From assembly GCA_027492545.1 (NCBI GenBank), contig JAPUEL010000046.1, positions 21,464 to 66,686 on the forward strand: a DNA stretch of 45,223 nucleotides, in the 5' to 3' direction. The notes beneath the pieces are model-generated. The model was not told the DNA's origin, did not search any database, and saw only the letters and a list, made by a program, of their open reading frames with translations. Both the position numbers and the translations under genes were made by a program. This DNA comes from Propionibacteriaceae bacterium. Its GTDB lineage: Bacteria; Actinomycetota; Actinomycetes; Propionibacteriales; Propionibacteriaceae. Below, piece after piece: positions 17,901 to 25,544 of the stretch. Within the stretch, counting starts at the first letter, position 1, and the number at the start of each line of letters is the position of its first letter.

Positions 17901-18775
17901 CGCAGCGGCAGCGGGTGGGGCACGCGCCGCAGGCTGTGCAGGGGGCGCTGGACTTCGGCGACGGCGAGGCCGAGCCGACGGCGGACGTGCCCGTCACCGG
18001 GCTGCCGGAGATGGACGACGAGCAGCGGCTGAAGGCGGAGCTGGAGATCCTCGGGCTGGACGTCAGCCACCACATCATGGAGCGCTACCTGCCGCTGCTG
18101 CGGGCGCTCGGCGCCACCAGCTCGCGCACCCTGCTGCAGCAGCGCAACCAGGCCGAGATCCTCGTCGCGGGCGTGAAGGTGGCCACGCAGACGCCGCCGG
18201 TGCGCTCCGGGCGGCGCGTGATCTTCGTCACCCTGGACGACTCCACCGGCCCGGTGGACGCCACCTTCTTCGAGGACGCGCAGGGCCCGTACGCGGCCAC
18301 GGTGTTCGCCTCCTGGATGGTGCTGGTGCGCGGCAAGGTCCGCCGCACCGGGCCGCGCGGGGTGTCCATCCGCGCCACCGGCTGCTGGGACCTCGGCCGC
18401 CTCGACGAGGCCTGGCGCGCCGCCCTGGCCGAGGGGGCGACGGAGGCCGAGGCGGTCGCGGCGGTGGCCGCCATCATCGACGAGGTGCCCGTGGGCTACT
18501 CCCTGGTCGGTGAGTGGCACGCGGACCCAGCCCCCACGCCCGCCCCCGCGCCCACGGCCCCGCAGCCGGAGGGCCGGGGCGGGCCCACGGACGACGAACC
18601 CCCGCCAGACCCGCAGGAGCACACCCGCGCGGGCGGCATGGGGCGCCGTCGGGTGCTGGTGCACGCCAGCGGGTTCCGGCAGTCGCCCTACGCCGACATC
18701 AAGCCGGCGGGCACCGGCGCGGCCGAGGCCCCGCGCAAGCTGTGGCACTCCAGCCCGGGAAGCTCAGGGAGATGA
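14945..18775 (+). CDS. dnaE2: Error-prone DNA polymerase III alpha subunit (DnaE2 type)
   Basis: A 1276-residue C-family polymerase. N-terminal PHP domain (about 1-210) is degenerate: the usual HxH reads HLR and the TDH reads TDR, so a metal-dependent proofreading activity is unlikely. The palm carries catalytic aspartates in PDIDLD (Asp422, Asp424) and KLDVLG (Asp575). The finger region and helix-hairpin-helix follow, then an OB-fold (FVTLDDSTGPVDATFFEDAQ) and the C-terminal SGFRQSPYADIKPAG ... LWHSSPGSS tail seen in actinobacterial DnaE2. In the mycobacterial mutasome DnaE2 extends past lesions with ImuB; here the partner is the adjacent DinB. ATG overlaps the HEPN stop; a GTG one codon earlier is an alternative. 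Confidence 0.88.
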   Translation: MDSFVHLRVASGYSFQYGASHPGELVAEAVRHGMDALAITDRGGLYGAVRFAKACLKAGIAPIVGVDLAVRPDGWRPTRRPTAARGGQLRDERLPRAVVLATSRPGWATLCELITAAQLTGERGDPAVSLELIVRHCAGRDAVVLLGADSEVGEALAADRPDLAEAAVRRWRAELGTGLVLAATNHQTGGRGPGSAHQAAGTIRLARRLAVPVVLTNAVRMARREQAATADVLDAARRLAPLDVRTIDRRNAEGHLKPEEGMRAAADEAARLAGEPDGAALLRATRHLAERCRLDPIGDIGLGEIRLPEFETLGTTVELAPSVLRARCEAGLAQRYGALTPEVTGRLDDELSVIGRLGFESYFLTVADVVGLIRGLGIRCAARGSGAGSLVNYALGVSGVDPIRHGLIMERFLSPLRVALPDIDLDVESARRTEVYDKILATFGGQRVACVAMIETYRVRHAVRDVGAALSLPPVEVDAMAKAFPHIRARDARAALRDLPELRAAGLGEERLDVLFSLVESLDGLPRHIALHPCGVILSDSSLGQRTPLEASFGGYPMSQFDKDDVEDLGLLKLDVLGIRMQSAMSHALGEIQRTSPAGPPALIDDLDPFDDPAVYDMIAHRATLGCFQIESPGQRELVGKFGPETFHDLIVDISLFRPGPVKSDMITPFLEARQGWAEPEYLHPSLIPALEQTQGVVVFHEQIIQIISIATGCTLAQGDEVRRALGDTEGQAQVKEWLWPKALARGYDEHTVEQIWEILVSFASFGFCKAHAAAFALPTYQSAWLKRYYPAHFLAGILTHDPGMYPKRLLLEEARRMNIAVLGLDVNRSTAQYRAEALADGGAGEEPMALPEHLAMGAPPTADGLPQVDGWGIRLSLADVKGIAEAEMERIVAGQPYASLSDFWARARVAEPVVERLILAGAFDALYRIGRHAPVKRRGQVTRRDLLLALADLHRERRADERAVSRAKGRRRSAAGADPGELARAQRQRVGHAPQAVQGALDFGDGEAEPTADVPVTGLPEMDDEQRLKAELEILGLDVSHHIMERYLPLLRALGATSSRTLLQQRNQAEILVAGVKVATQTPPVRSGRRVIFVTLDDSTGPVDATFFEDAQGPYAATVFASWMVLVRGKVRRTGPRGVSIRATGCWDLGRLDEAWRAALAEGATEAEAVAAVAAIIDEVPVGYSLVGEWHADPAPTPAPAPTAPQPEGRGGPTDDEPPPDPQEHTRAGGMGRRRVLVHASGFRQSPYADIKPAGTGAAEAPRKLWHSSPGSSGR

Positions 18776-18776
18776 G

Positions 18777-19982
18777 ATGAGAGTCATCGCGCACGTGGAC
18801 ATGGACGCGTTCTACGCCTCGGTGGAGATGGCCCGGCACCCGGAGCTGCGGGAGGTGCCGATGTTCGTCGGCGGCTCCACCCGCGGGGTGGTGCTGTCGG
18901 CCAACTACCCGGCCCGCCGCTTCGGGATCGGCGCGGGCATGCCGTCGAGCCGGGCCAGGCGGATGTGCCCCCAGGTGTCGGTGGTCCACCCGGACTTCGA
19001 CCATTACTCCGCGGTCTCCGCCGGCATCCGGGAGATCTTCGACACGGTGACCGACAAGGTGGAGATGGCCTCCATCGACGAGGCGTTCATCGACCTCACC
19101 ACGGCGCTGCGCCGCCTCGGCGGGGACCCGGTGGCCATCGGGGAGCGGATCCGCGCCCAGGTGATGGACGAGCAGGGGGTGCCGTGCTCGATGGGGATCG
19201 GTCCCAGCAAGTTCATCGCCAAGCTGGGCTCGAAGGAGGCCAAGCCGGACGGCCTCGTGCGGGTGCGCGAGGAGGAGGTGATCGCGTTCCTGCACCCGCT
19301 GCCGGTGGAGGCCATCTGGGGGGTGGGGGAGGCGACGGCGGCGCGCCTGCATCGGCTCGGCCTGAACACCGTGCGCGACATCGCCAACACCCCCCGCTCC
19401 ACCCTGCAGCGTGCACTGGGCGACGGGCAGGGCGCGCTGCTGTTCGACCTGGCCTGGGGCCGTGACGACCGCTCGGTGCTGGCCCGGGAGCCGACCGAGC
19501 ACAGCGTCGGCTCGCAGGAGACGTTCGCGCAGGACACCGACGACGCGGCGGTGGTGGCCACGGAGATCCTGCGGATGGCGGACCGGACCGCGTCGCGGAT
19601 GCGCGCCCAAGGCATGGTGGGGCGCACGGTGACGCTGTCGGTGCGGTTCGCGGACTTCACCACCCTCACCCGCACCGGCACGATCGCCGCCCACACGGAC
19701 CGCACCAACGACATCTACGCCGAGGCGATGCGCCTGTTCACCCGGCTCAACCTGCAGCGGGCCCGGATCCGCCGGGTGGGGGTGCGGATGGAGAAGTTGG
19801 TGCCGAAGTCGTCCACCTACGAGCAGCCGGCGCTGGATGAGCCGGCCCGCGGGTGGGGGGAGGCGGAGGAGGCCATCGACAAGGCGGTGCTGCGCTTCGG
19901 CCCACACGCCGTGCAGCGGGCCCGGCTCACCCGCCAGGGCAGGCAGATCCGGCACGGCGAGAGCGAACTGATCCATGCCTGA
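18777..19982 (+). CDS. dinB: Y-family DNA polymerase IV
   Basis: A 401-residue translesion polymerase. Catalytic residues are visible: Asp8 in HVDMDAFYAS and Asp101-Glu102 in SIDEAF; Tyr13 occupies the steric-gate position that excludes ribonucleotides. The thumb (GIGPSKFIAKLGSKEAKPDG, then IWGVGEATAARLHRLGL helix-hairpin-helix) and a little-finger domain follow. All acidic residues are retained, so this is an active polymerase rather than an ImuB-like scaffold. I see no canonical QxxLF clamp-binding motif at the C-terminus. ATG at 18777 is 1 nt past the dnaE2 stop and is preceded by AGGGAG. It closes the DUF6504-HEPN-dnaE2-dinB operon. Confidence 0.92.
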   Translation: MRVIAHVDMDAFYASVEMARHPELREVPMFVGGSTRGVVLSANYPARRFGIGAGMPSSRARRMCPQVSVVHPDFDHYSAVSAGIREIFDTVTDKVEMASIDEAFIDLTTALRRLGGDPVAIGERIRAQVMDEQGVPCSMGIGPSKFIAKLGSKEAKPDGLVRVREEEVIAFLHPLPVEAIWGVGEATAARLHRLGLNTVRDIANTPRSTLQRALGDGQGALLFDLAWGRDDRSVLAREPTEHSVGSQETFAQDTDDAAVVATEILRMADRTASRMRAQGMVGRTVTLSVRFADFTTLTRTGTIAAHTDRTNDIYAEAMRLFTRLNLQRARIRRVGVRMEKLVPKSSTYEQPALDEPARGWGEAEEAIDKAVLRFGPHAVQRARLTRQGRQIRHGESELIHA

Positions 19983-20021
19983 TCCATCCCTGATACACGT
20001 TCGCAACGGTGGGCGGCCACG

Positions 20022-20762
20022 ATGGGACAGATGAAGCTCCTCGTCATCGCCCCCGCGTCCCGCTACGAGCCGGGTCACTTCGGTGAACTCCTCGTGGCCC
20101 TGGCGGATCGGGCGGTGGCGGTGGCCGGTGAGGAGGGGTGGCAGACGACCCTCATCGGTCTGCAGGATTGCGGGGACCACGTGTGGCACGCGGCGCTGGC
20201 CGCCGCCGACGCGGTGGTGCTGCTCGGCGGCCACGACGTGGACCCGCGCGTCTACAAGGGCCGGCACGAGTACCCGGGCTCCGGTGACCACCTCGCCACG
20301 GCAGACCGGCGCTCCATCGCCGTCGTTCAGGCCTGCCTGGCGGACCGTCGCCCCCTCCTCGGGATCTGCCGGGGTATGCAGCTCATCAACGTGGCCTACG
20401 GCGGCGACCTGTCGCCGCATCTGCCCACCGCCGCCACCCACCGGCTGCCTGCGGGGGAGCGAGGGATGCGGGAGCACCTCGTCGACTTGGCCGCTGAGTC
20501 GCGGTTGGCGGAAGCCCTGCCGGGCCCGCGGCTCACGGTACGAAGCTCGCACCATCAGGGCATCGAGCGGTTGGGCGAGGGGCTGCGCGCCACGGCGTGG
20601 GCCACGCACGACGGCGTGATCGAGGGGATCGAGGACCCGGACCGACCCGTCGTGGCCGTGCAGTGGCACCCGGAGGACGAGGGCGCCGAGCCGGATCAGC
20701 TCGTGGGGCTCCTGCGGTGGCTGGCTGCGAAGACCCGCCAGGCGGGCCGCGCAGCGAGTTGA
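20022..20762 (+). CDS. Class I glutamine amidotransferase-like hydrolase (peptidase C26, PuuD type)
   Basis: A 246-residue cytoplasmic protein of the gamma-glutamyl-gamma-aminobutyrate hydrolase family. The nucleophile elbow is GICRGMQ (Cys116), the catalytic His-Glu lie in VQWHPED near the C-terminus, and VVLLGGHDVDP marks the oxyanion-hole region. PuuD relatives split gamma-glutamyl bonds in putrescine breakdown; with no Puu genes nearby the substrate could be another gamma-glutamyl amide. ATG at 20022 is followed in frame by ATG at 20031, which starts at MKLLVIAP and could be the true start. It converges on the DUF3040 gene with only 9 bp between stops. Confidence 0.85.
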   Translation: MGQMKLLVIAPASRYEPGHFGELLVALADRAVAVAGEEGWQTTLIGLQDCGDHVWHAALAAADAVVLLGGHDVDPRVYKGRHEYPGSGDHLATADRRSIAVVQACLADRRPLLGICRGMQLINVAYGGDLSPHLPTAATHRLPAGERGMREHLVDLAAESRLAEALPGPRLTVRSSHHQGIERLGEGLRATAWATHDGVIEGIEDPDRPVVAVQWHPEDEGAEPDQLVGLLRWLAAKTRQAGRAAS

Positions 20763-20771
20763 CTCAGCGGT

Positions 20772-21164
20772 TCAGAGATCGCCCTGCTGGCGGCGGCGCC
20801 AGCGCTCCTCCAGCTTGTCCATGAAATCCTGCGACGAGTTCGAGGGGCCGGGCCGGGGACCCGACGGGCCGCGCCTACTCGGCTGGCCGCCGTCGTATTC
20901 CACCCGGCGCCAGGAGTTGATGCCGATGAGGGCCGCGCCGAGCATGAGCAGGAAGCCGAGCACGCTCACCGCGGGGTGTACCTGGACGCCGACGAGCAGC
21001 ACCACGACTCCGACGACGAACCCCAGCCCTGCGATGGCCGCCCGGCGGCGGTGGATGCGGATGGTCGACGATCCGCTCAGCGTGTCAGCGAGCTTCGGGT
21101 CCTCGGCCATGAGTGACGCCTCCAGCTGCTCAAGCAGCTTGCGTTCCTGCTCAGAAAGCGCCAT
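20772..21164 (-). CDS. DUF3040 family membrane protein
   Basis: A 130-residue protein with an N-terminal SEQERKLLEQLEASLMAEDPKLADTL motif that defines DUF3040, two hydrophobic helices (about 42-60 and 65-82) and a basic, Arg/Pro/Ser-rich C-terminal tail. Homologues (for example Rv2169c) sit next to the dcw cluster in many Actinobacteria, which suggests a role in envelope or growth, but the function is unknown. The ATG is preceded by AAGGGAG at good spacing and by a TAGACT -10 box further up. Confidence 0.9.
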   Translation of the reverse strand: MALSEQERKLLEQLEASLMAEDPKLADTLSGSSTIRIHRRRAAIAGLGFVVGVVVLLVGVQVHPAVSVLGFLLMLGAALIGINSWRRVEYDGGQPSRRGPSGPRPGPSNSSQDFMDKLEERWRRRQQGDL

Positions 21165-21191
21165 TGGTTCTCCCTTGTCGACCTGTGGCCC

Positions 21192-21197
21192 AGTCTA
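21192..21197 (-). promoter_or_regulatory. Candidate -10 box for the DUF3040 gene
   Basis: The minus strand reads TAGACT about 28 nt before the ATG; TTCGGG lies 17 bp upstream as a weak -35. The leader holds AAGGGAG. Confidence 0.35.
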
Positions 21198-21330
21198 TGC
21201 GCCGGGTCAACCGACCCGAAGTGGCGGTCGCGCAATCGTCGCGTGGTCGGGGATGCCGACGGGAACTGAGCGTTCCTGGCGGGGCTGTGCTCTGCGTGAA
21301 CACCCGTCCGTGGTGGCGCGAGGGCGTATC

Positions 21331-21358
21331 GTCAGGCGTCAGGCGTCAGGCGTCAGGC
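21331..21358. repeat. Four perfect copies of a 7-bp tandem repeat
   Basis: GTCAGGC is repeated four times without interruption, 36 bp before the membrane protein gene at 21394 and in its likely promoter/leader region. Non-triplet copy-number change here could alter promoter spacing or leader length but not the reading frame. Confidence 0.9.
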
Positions 21359-21393
21359 GCGCCGTCGACGGACTCTCTGAAGGGACCAGAGCC

Positions 21394-22011
21394 ATGACCA
21401 TGTCAGATCAACGATGGTCACCTGCGGCCCTCGGCTTGGGGATCTGGATGCTTGTGACTGCAGCCATCGCCGCATTCACCTCACGCATCGACCCCGACTC
21501 GCCCTACTCCTACTCGCCCTACTCCGACGGTTACCTCCTCCCGCCGCACTACCTCCTCGCGGCCGCGGGCGTCCTCAGTGCGCTCAACGCCTTCAGGTCC
21601 AGCCGGTGGCTGTCCGCCGCCCTCGCCGCCACGGGCGCCGCGCTCTTCGCCGTGACCCTGCTTGAGGCCCCATCCCGAACCTGGAGCGACTACCTCATCG
21701 GCTCCACCCTCGGGCTCCTGCCCATCCTCGCGGCCAGCACCGCGGCACGCGCCCGACGCTCCTGGCCGCCACAAGCAGCCCCCATCACCCCTGCCCTGCT
21801 GCTGCACACCGTCAGCCTCGCGTTCGGCTTCCTCATCACCCTGGCCATCGGCATACCTGCTCTCCTGGCGCTCCTCCGCGGCGTCCTGCCCTACGACTGG
21901 GTCGCCCACGCATCACTCCTGGACCAGCCCGAGGTCCTCACGACGCTCGTCGTCGTCGCGATCGCGCTCGTCGCCGTCGTGACCCCGCCACGCCTCAGCC
22001 GCGCCGAGTAG
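21394..22011 (+). CDS. Unrecognised multi-pass membrane protein
   Basis: A 205-residue hydrophobic protein with about five likely helices: near 10-28, 47-62, 68-85, 95-112, and a longer pair around 135-160 and 180-197. Between helices 1 and 2 lies an outside-type loop with SPYSYSPYSDGYLLPPHYL, a small YSPYS duplication. I recognise no family. ATG at 21394 is supported by AAGGGA 8 nt upstream; the open frame extends far upstream across the 7-bp repeats but without protein-like character. It lies alone, convergent with the transglutaminase operon. Confidence 0.65.
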   Translation: MTMSDQRWSPAALGLGIWMLVTAAIAAFTSRIDPDSPYSYSPYSDGYLLPPHYLLAAAGVLSALNAFRSSRWLSAALAATGAALFAVTLLEAPSRTWSDYLIGSTLGLLPILAASTAARARRSWPPQAAPITPALLLHTVSLAFGFLITLAIGIPALLALLRGVLPYDWVAHASLLDQPEVLTTLVVVAIALVAVVTPPRLSRAE

Positions 22012-22028
22012 CCCGCGCAGCGACCGCA

Positions 22029-22109
22029 TTTGAGCCGGAAATCCATGTCGCGGCGCTTGGAACGATCAAATCGGGGTTCCTGCGCCTCGATCCCCGAATC
22101 AGGCTCAAA
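22029..22109. terminator. Nested inverted repeats in the convergent gap before the transglutaminase gene
   Basis: TTTGAGCC (22029-22036) pairs with GGCTCAAA (22102-22109), and inside them TCGGGG (22071-22076) pairs with CCCCGA (22092-22097). The 153-bp gap (22012-22164) separates two converging genes, so a bidirectional terminator is the simplest reading. Confidence 0.35.
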
Positions 22110-22164
22110 CCATCCCACCGACAGCCGTGTCAGGCTCAACGCAGGGTCGGGATGGGTGGCGGGG

Positions 22165-24318
22165 TCAGCGACGGAGGCGCCAGAGGGATGCCGGGAGGAG
22201 CACGGCCGCGGCGCGCGCGAGCGCCGAGGAATCGGACCACAAGGCGGCCCGCAGCGCCCGCACCTGGGCGGCCAGCCGCCCCGGGTCCGCCGCCTCGCGG
22301 GAGAACCGGCTGACCTCGACGGTGTGCGCGATCTCCCGCAGCGCCGCCCTCCCGTTGGACGGCAGCTCGGCCGCCTCCGCCACCGGGACGGGGGAACCAT
22401 CCGGCCACGGCCGGCGGAAGTCGCGGAACAGTGCCTCCACCTCCGCCCACGCGGAGGCCGCAGCCGCTCGGGCCTCCTGGCTCCCGCGAAGCCGCCACCG
22501 TCGCTGCACCAGCCGGACGACGGCGGGCGCGGCCAGCAGCGCGACCCCCAGGCCTGCCCCTAGCCAGCCGAGCCAGGCCTGGTCGCCCGAGCCGTCGGGG
22601 GAGGTGGGTGTGGCCGTGGGTGCCGGCTCGGACGACGGCTGAACCGATGGCGCAGCGGTGGGCATGGAGGGACTGGGCGTGGCCGACGGCGTGGGGCTCG
22701 TCGCCGGGACCTCCGCCGGATCGGTGTACTCGGGTGGCCCGTCGAAGGCAGGCGTGGGCTCGAACGGCACCCAGCCCAACCCGTCGAGGAACAGTTCGGG
22801 CCAGGCGTGGGCGTCGTGCGCAGTGACCTCGAACGAGCCGTCCTCGATCCTCGTGCCTGGCGCAAACCCGACGGCCATGCGGGCGGGGATGCCCTCAAGG
22901 CGGGCCATGGTGATCATGCCGGCGGCGAAGTGCACGCAGTAGCCGGCCCGCGCCTCGAGGAGGAAGGAGCTGATGGCGTCGGTGGCGATGGAGGGCGGCG
23001 CGTCCAGCGAGTAGGCGAACGCCGACGAGCGTAGGAACTCCTGGATGGCCAGCGCCTTCTGCCCGGCGGTCTCCGCGCCGGCCACCACCTCGGCGGACAG
23101 CTCCGCGACACCCGGCGACAACCCGTCCGGCACCACAGCCGTCACCGGGTCCACCCCGCTGCCGGCTCCGGCGGCCTCGATGTCCTCCCGCGCCGGGGAG
23201 GGCACCACGGAGACCACGGAGTAGTTGAGGTCCACCGTCTGTTCCACCCGGTCGGGACCGGAGGCCACGACGCTCATCGTGGCCGGGTCGAACGTCCAGG
23301 TGCCCTCGGCGTCGAGGGATTCTACGGCGAACGGCGCCGGGAGGTACTCCGACGGCACCCCGGCCATCGCCACGTCCACCTCGACCCGCTCGCCCGCGAA
23401 GGAGTAGGCGCCGGCCATCCCGAAGCGGGACAGCCTCATGGGCAGCAGCCGTGCGCCGTCCGTCGTGAGCTCCGGGAGCGCCACGGTGCGCATGTAGGCG
23501 GGCTGGTCGTTGCTGGTGCGGTAGGTGAGCACCGGGCTGTCGGCGGGGCGGCGCAGGTCCTGCTCGAGGCGCACCGTCGGGTCGCTCAGCTGGATCGGCC
23601 CGTCGGGGCCGTCGTTGTTCCACGGCTGCTTCTGGCCCATCGGGATCAGCGGGGCGATGATCAGCGCGAGCGCCACGGCGACCGCCCCGAACGCCACGGC
23701 CACCTGGGTCCGCGACACCAGGTAGGCGCCCACGCGTGAGGCCTTGCCGGTCAGCTGCTCGGCCAGCCCGGTGGCGCTCAGCAGCACGGCGAGATAGCCC
23801 AGCACGACGGGCAGGACGTAGACGAACGACAGGTCCACCACGAGGGTGACGCCGGCGATGCCGTAGGCCAGCGCGAGCGGCGCGATGGTCCAGGCGGGCT
23901 GCTCCAGGACGTTGACCAGCAGCTCTACCACGAGCGCCAGCAGCGCGGTGAGCAGCACGATGAGCCACAGCAGCCCGGGGGTGGGGTCGACGGGGGCCGC
24001 CCCCGTGCGGATGGTCACCACGCCCTCCGCGATCAGGGCCTGCATGGTGGTGAGCGGCTCGGCGAGCCCGGCCCCGCTCAGAGCGAGGGCGCGCCACCAC
24101 ACCATCGCGCCCGCCGCGACGACCTGGGCCAGGAACACCAGCGCCCGCGGTAGCCGCAGCGCGGCCAGCCCCAGGCCGACGAGGCCGGTGGTGGCCACCA
24201 CGAGCCCCGTCTCGACCAGGTACTGCACGCCCGTGACCATCGTGGCCAACGGCAGCAGGCCCAGCCAGACCGCGACGGCGGCCACGACGCTGGTCCACGG
24301 GTGGTAGCTGAACCTCAC
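22165..24318 (-). CDS. TgpA-like transmembrane transglutaminase (DUF3488 / transglutaminase core / DUF4129)
   Basis: A 717-residue membrane protein. About six helices (up to residue 225) form the DUF3488 part; an extracytoplasmic transglutaminase-like domain follows with Cys461 in AGYCVHFA and His504 in HDAHAWPE, the expected Cys-His pair, then WVPFEPTP. A Pro/Ser/Thr-rich linker (about 535-595) leads to a last TM helix and a cytoplasmic DUF4129-type tail. Such proteins are thought to act as cell-surface cysteine peptidases or transglutaminases. GTG at 24318 overlaps the upstream DUF58 stop by 4 nt (GTGA), so translation is coupled. It is the last gene of the MoxR-DUF58-transglutaminase operon. 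Confidence 0.88.
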   Translation of the reverse strand: MRFSYHPWTSVVAAVAVWLGLLPLATMVTGVQYLVETGLVVATTGLVGLGLAALRLPRALVFLAQVVAAGAMVWWRALALSGAGLAEPLTTMQALIAEGVVTIRTGAAPVDPTPGLLWLIVLLTALLALVVELLVNVLEQPAWTIAPLALAYGIAGVTLVVDLSFVYVLPVVLGYLAVLLSATGLAEQLTGKASRVGAYLVSRTQVAVAFGAVAVALALIIAPLIPMGQKQPWNNDGPDGPIQLSDPTVRLEQDLRRPADSPVLTYRTSNDQPAYMRTVALPELTTDGARLLPMRLSRFGMAGAYSFAGERVEVDVAMAGVPSEYLPAPFAVESLDAEGTWTFDPATMSVVASGPDRVEQTVDLNYSVVSVVPSPAREDIEAAGAGSGVDPVTAVVPDGLSPGVAELSAEVVAGAETAGQKALAIQEFLRSSAFAYSLDAPPSIATDAISSFLLEARAGYCVHFAAGMITMARLEGIPARMAVGFAPGTRIEDGSFEVTAHDAHAWPELFLDGLGWVPFEPTPAFDGPPEYTDPAEVPATSPTPSATPSPSMPTAAPSVQPSSEPAPTATPTSPDGSGDQAWLGWLGAGLGVALLAAPAVVRLVQRRWRLRGSQEARAAAASAWAEVEALFRDFRRPWPDGSPVPVAEAAELPSNGRAALREIAHTVEVSRFSREAADPGRLAAQVRALRAALWSDSSALARAAAVLLPASLWRLRR

Positions 24319-25541
24319 CGCGACACCCGCTTCCAGACCGCCGGCACCGGCTCGCCGGGGGAGTAGGTCACCAGCGTCCAGCCGTGGTTGCGCATCATGC
24401 GGCACGCGTCGCCGTGCTCGTCGTCGGCCGCGCCCCAGGCGCGCGCGTCGGGCACGAGCGCCACCAGGCTCCTGGCCCGCCCGCCCGCCGCGACCAGAGC
24501 CGCCGCGTCCGCCGCGGTCAGCAGGCCCGTGGCGGCGACGATGGAGGCCGCGGAGGTGAGCGCCTCCGTGTCCGTGACGGCCCGTCCCAGCCAGGTCTCC
24601 TCCGACGGTGCTAGGTCCGTCATGGACTCGATGAGCGCGTGCTGGGCGCCGTGCCCGACGGCGTGGCCGGACTCGAACACGGTGCCCGACGGCGCCACCA
24701 CCGCCAGCCGGTAGCGGCCCTCCACCAGCAGCGAGGCGATCGAGGTGACGGCCGAGACCGCCCACTCCAGGCTCCCCGTCGGCCCGTGGCCCAGGTGGGC
24801 GCTGAGCCTGGTGTCCACCACCAGCGTGCTCGACGGGTCCCACGGGTGCTCCTCGAGCCGCACCATGAGGTCACCCTGCTTGGCGCTCATCTTCCAGTGC
24901 ACGCGCCGCATGTCGTCGCCGTGGCGGTGTTCACGCACCAGCACGTCGTCCTGCCCGGCCTGCCCGATCCGCTGCGGGGTGGCGTCGCCCGCGGCGCCCA
25001 GCCCCGCGCCGCCGGTGAGCTCGCCCAGCGGCCACACCCGGGGGGTGACCCGGAGCAGCGAGGTGGTGCCCGCGGCGGTGAACGTGCGGCTGGCCAGGCC
25101 GAACGGGTCCGAGGCCGTGCCGCGCAGGGGACCGATCTCGAAGCGCCCCCGCAGGTCCGCCTCGACCGTGTAGCCGACGGCTTGGCGCCACCGGCCGAAG
25201 CCGCGGGCGATGACGAACGAGGCTCCTCCGCCGAGCACGGCCGGGGCGTCGTCGACGAAGCGCAGCGCGCTGGCCTGCGCCGGGGACTGGTTGGCCACGT
25301 GGAGGACCGCACGGGTGGAGGTGCCCACGGGGATGGTGGCGGGGGTGAGGGTCCGGTCGTGGCTGACGCGCGGGCGCGCCAGCACCAGGTAGCCCGCCGC
25401 GAGCAGCGGCAGCAGCGCCAGCGTCAGGGCGAGCCACAGCAGGTCACGCTCGCCGAGGTAGGCGGCGCCGACGGTGGCCGCGACACCGAGGACCAGCAGC
25501 ATGATGCCGCGGCCCGTCAGCCGGGTTCCCCGCTTCGGCAA
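24315..25541 (-). CDS. DUF58 domain protein
   Basis: A 408-residue protein with two N-terminal hydrophobic helices (about 12-30 and 34-52) and a DUF58 domain recognised by RRVHWKMSAKQGDLMVRLEE followed by LVVDTRLS, which starts a vWA-like fold. DUF58 proteins nearly always pair with MoxR AAA+ ATPases and are thought to be assembled or remodelled by them. The start is TTG at 25541, only 3 bp past the MoxR stop, suggesting reinitiation or coupling. The TTG choice is the least certain part. Confidence 0.85.
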   Translation of the reverse strand: MPKRGTRLTGRGIMLLVLGVAATVGAAYLGERDLLWLALTLALLPLLAAGYLVLARPRVSHDRTLTPATIPVGTSTRAVLHVANQSPAQASALRFVDDAPAVLGGGASFVIARGFGRWRQAVGYTVEADLRGRFEIGPLRGTASDPFGLASRTFTAAGTTSLLRVTPRVWPLGELTGGAGLGAAGDATPQRIGQAGQDDVLVREHRHGDDMRRVHWKMSAKQGDLMVRLEEHPWDPSSTLVVDTRLSAHLGHGPTGSLEWAVSAVTSIASLLVEGRYRLAVVAPSGTVFESGHAVGHGAQHALIESMTDLAPSEETWLGRAVTDTEALTSAASIVAATGLLTAADAAALVAAGGRARSLVALVPDARAWGAADDEHGDACRMMRNHGWTLVTYSPGEPVPAVWKRVSR

Positions 25542-25544
25542 CGC

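Noticed and set aside
14903..18748. 1281-codon minus-strand open frame opposite dnaE2
   Set aside because: It is an antisense shadow caused by high GC; the product is Arg/His/Gly/Ala-rich without motifs, while the plus strand encodes a full polymerase.
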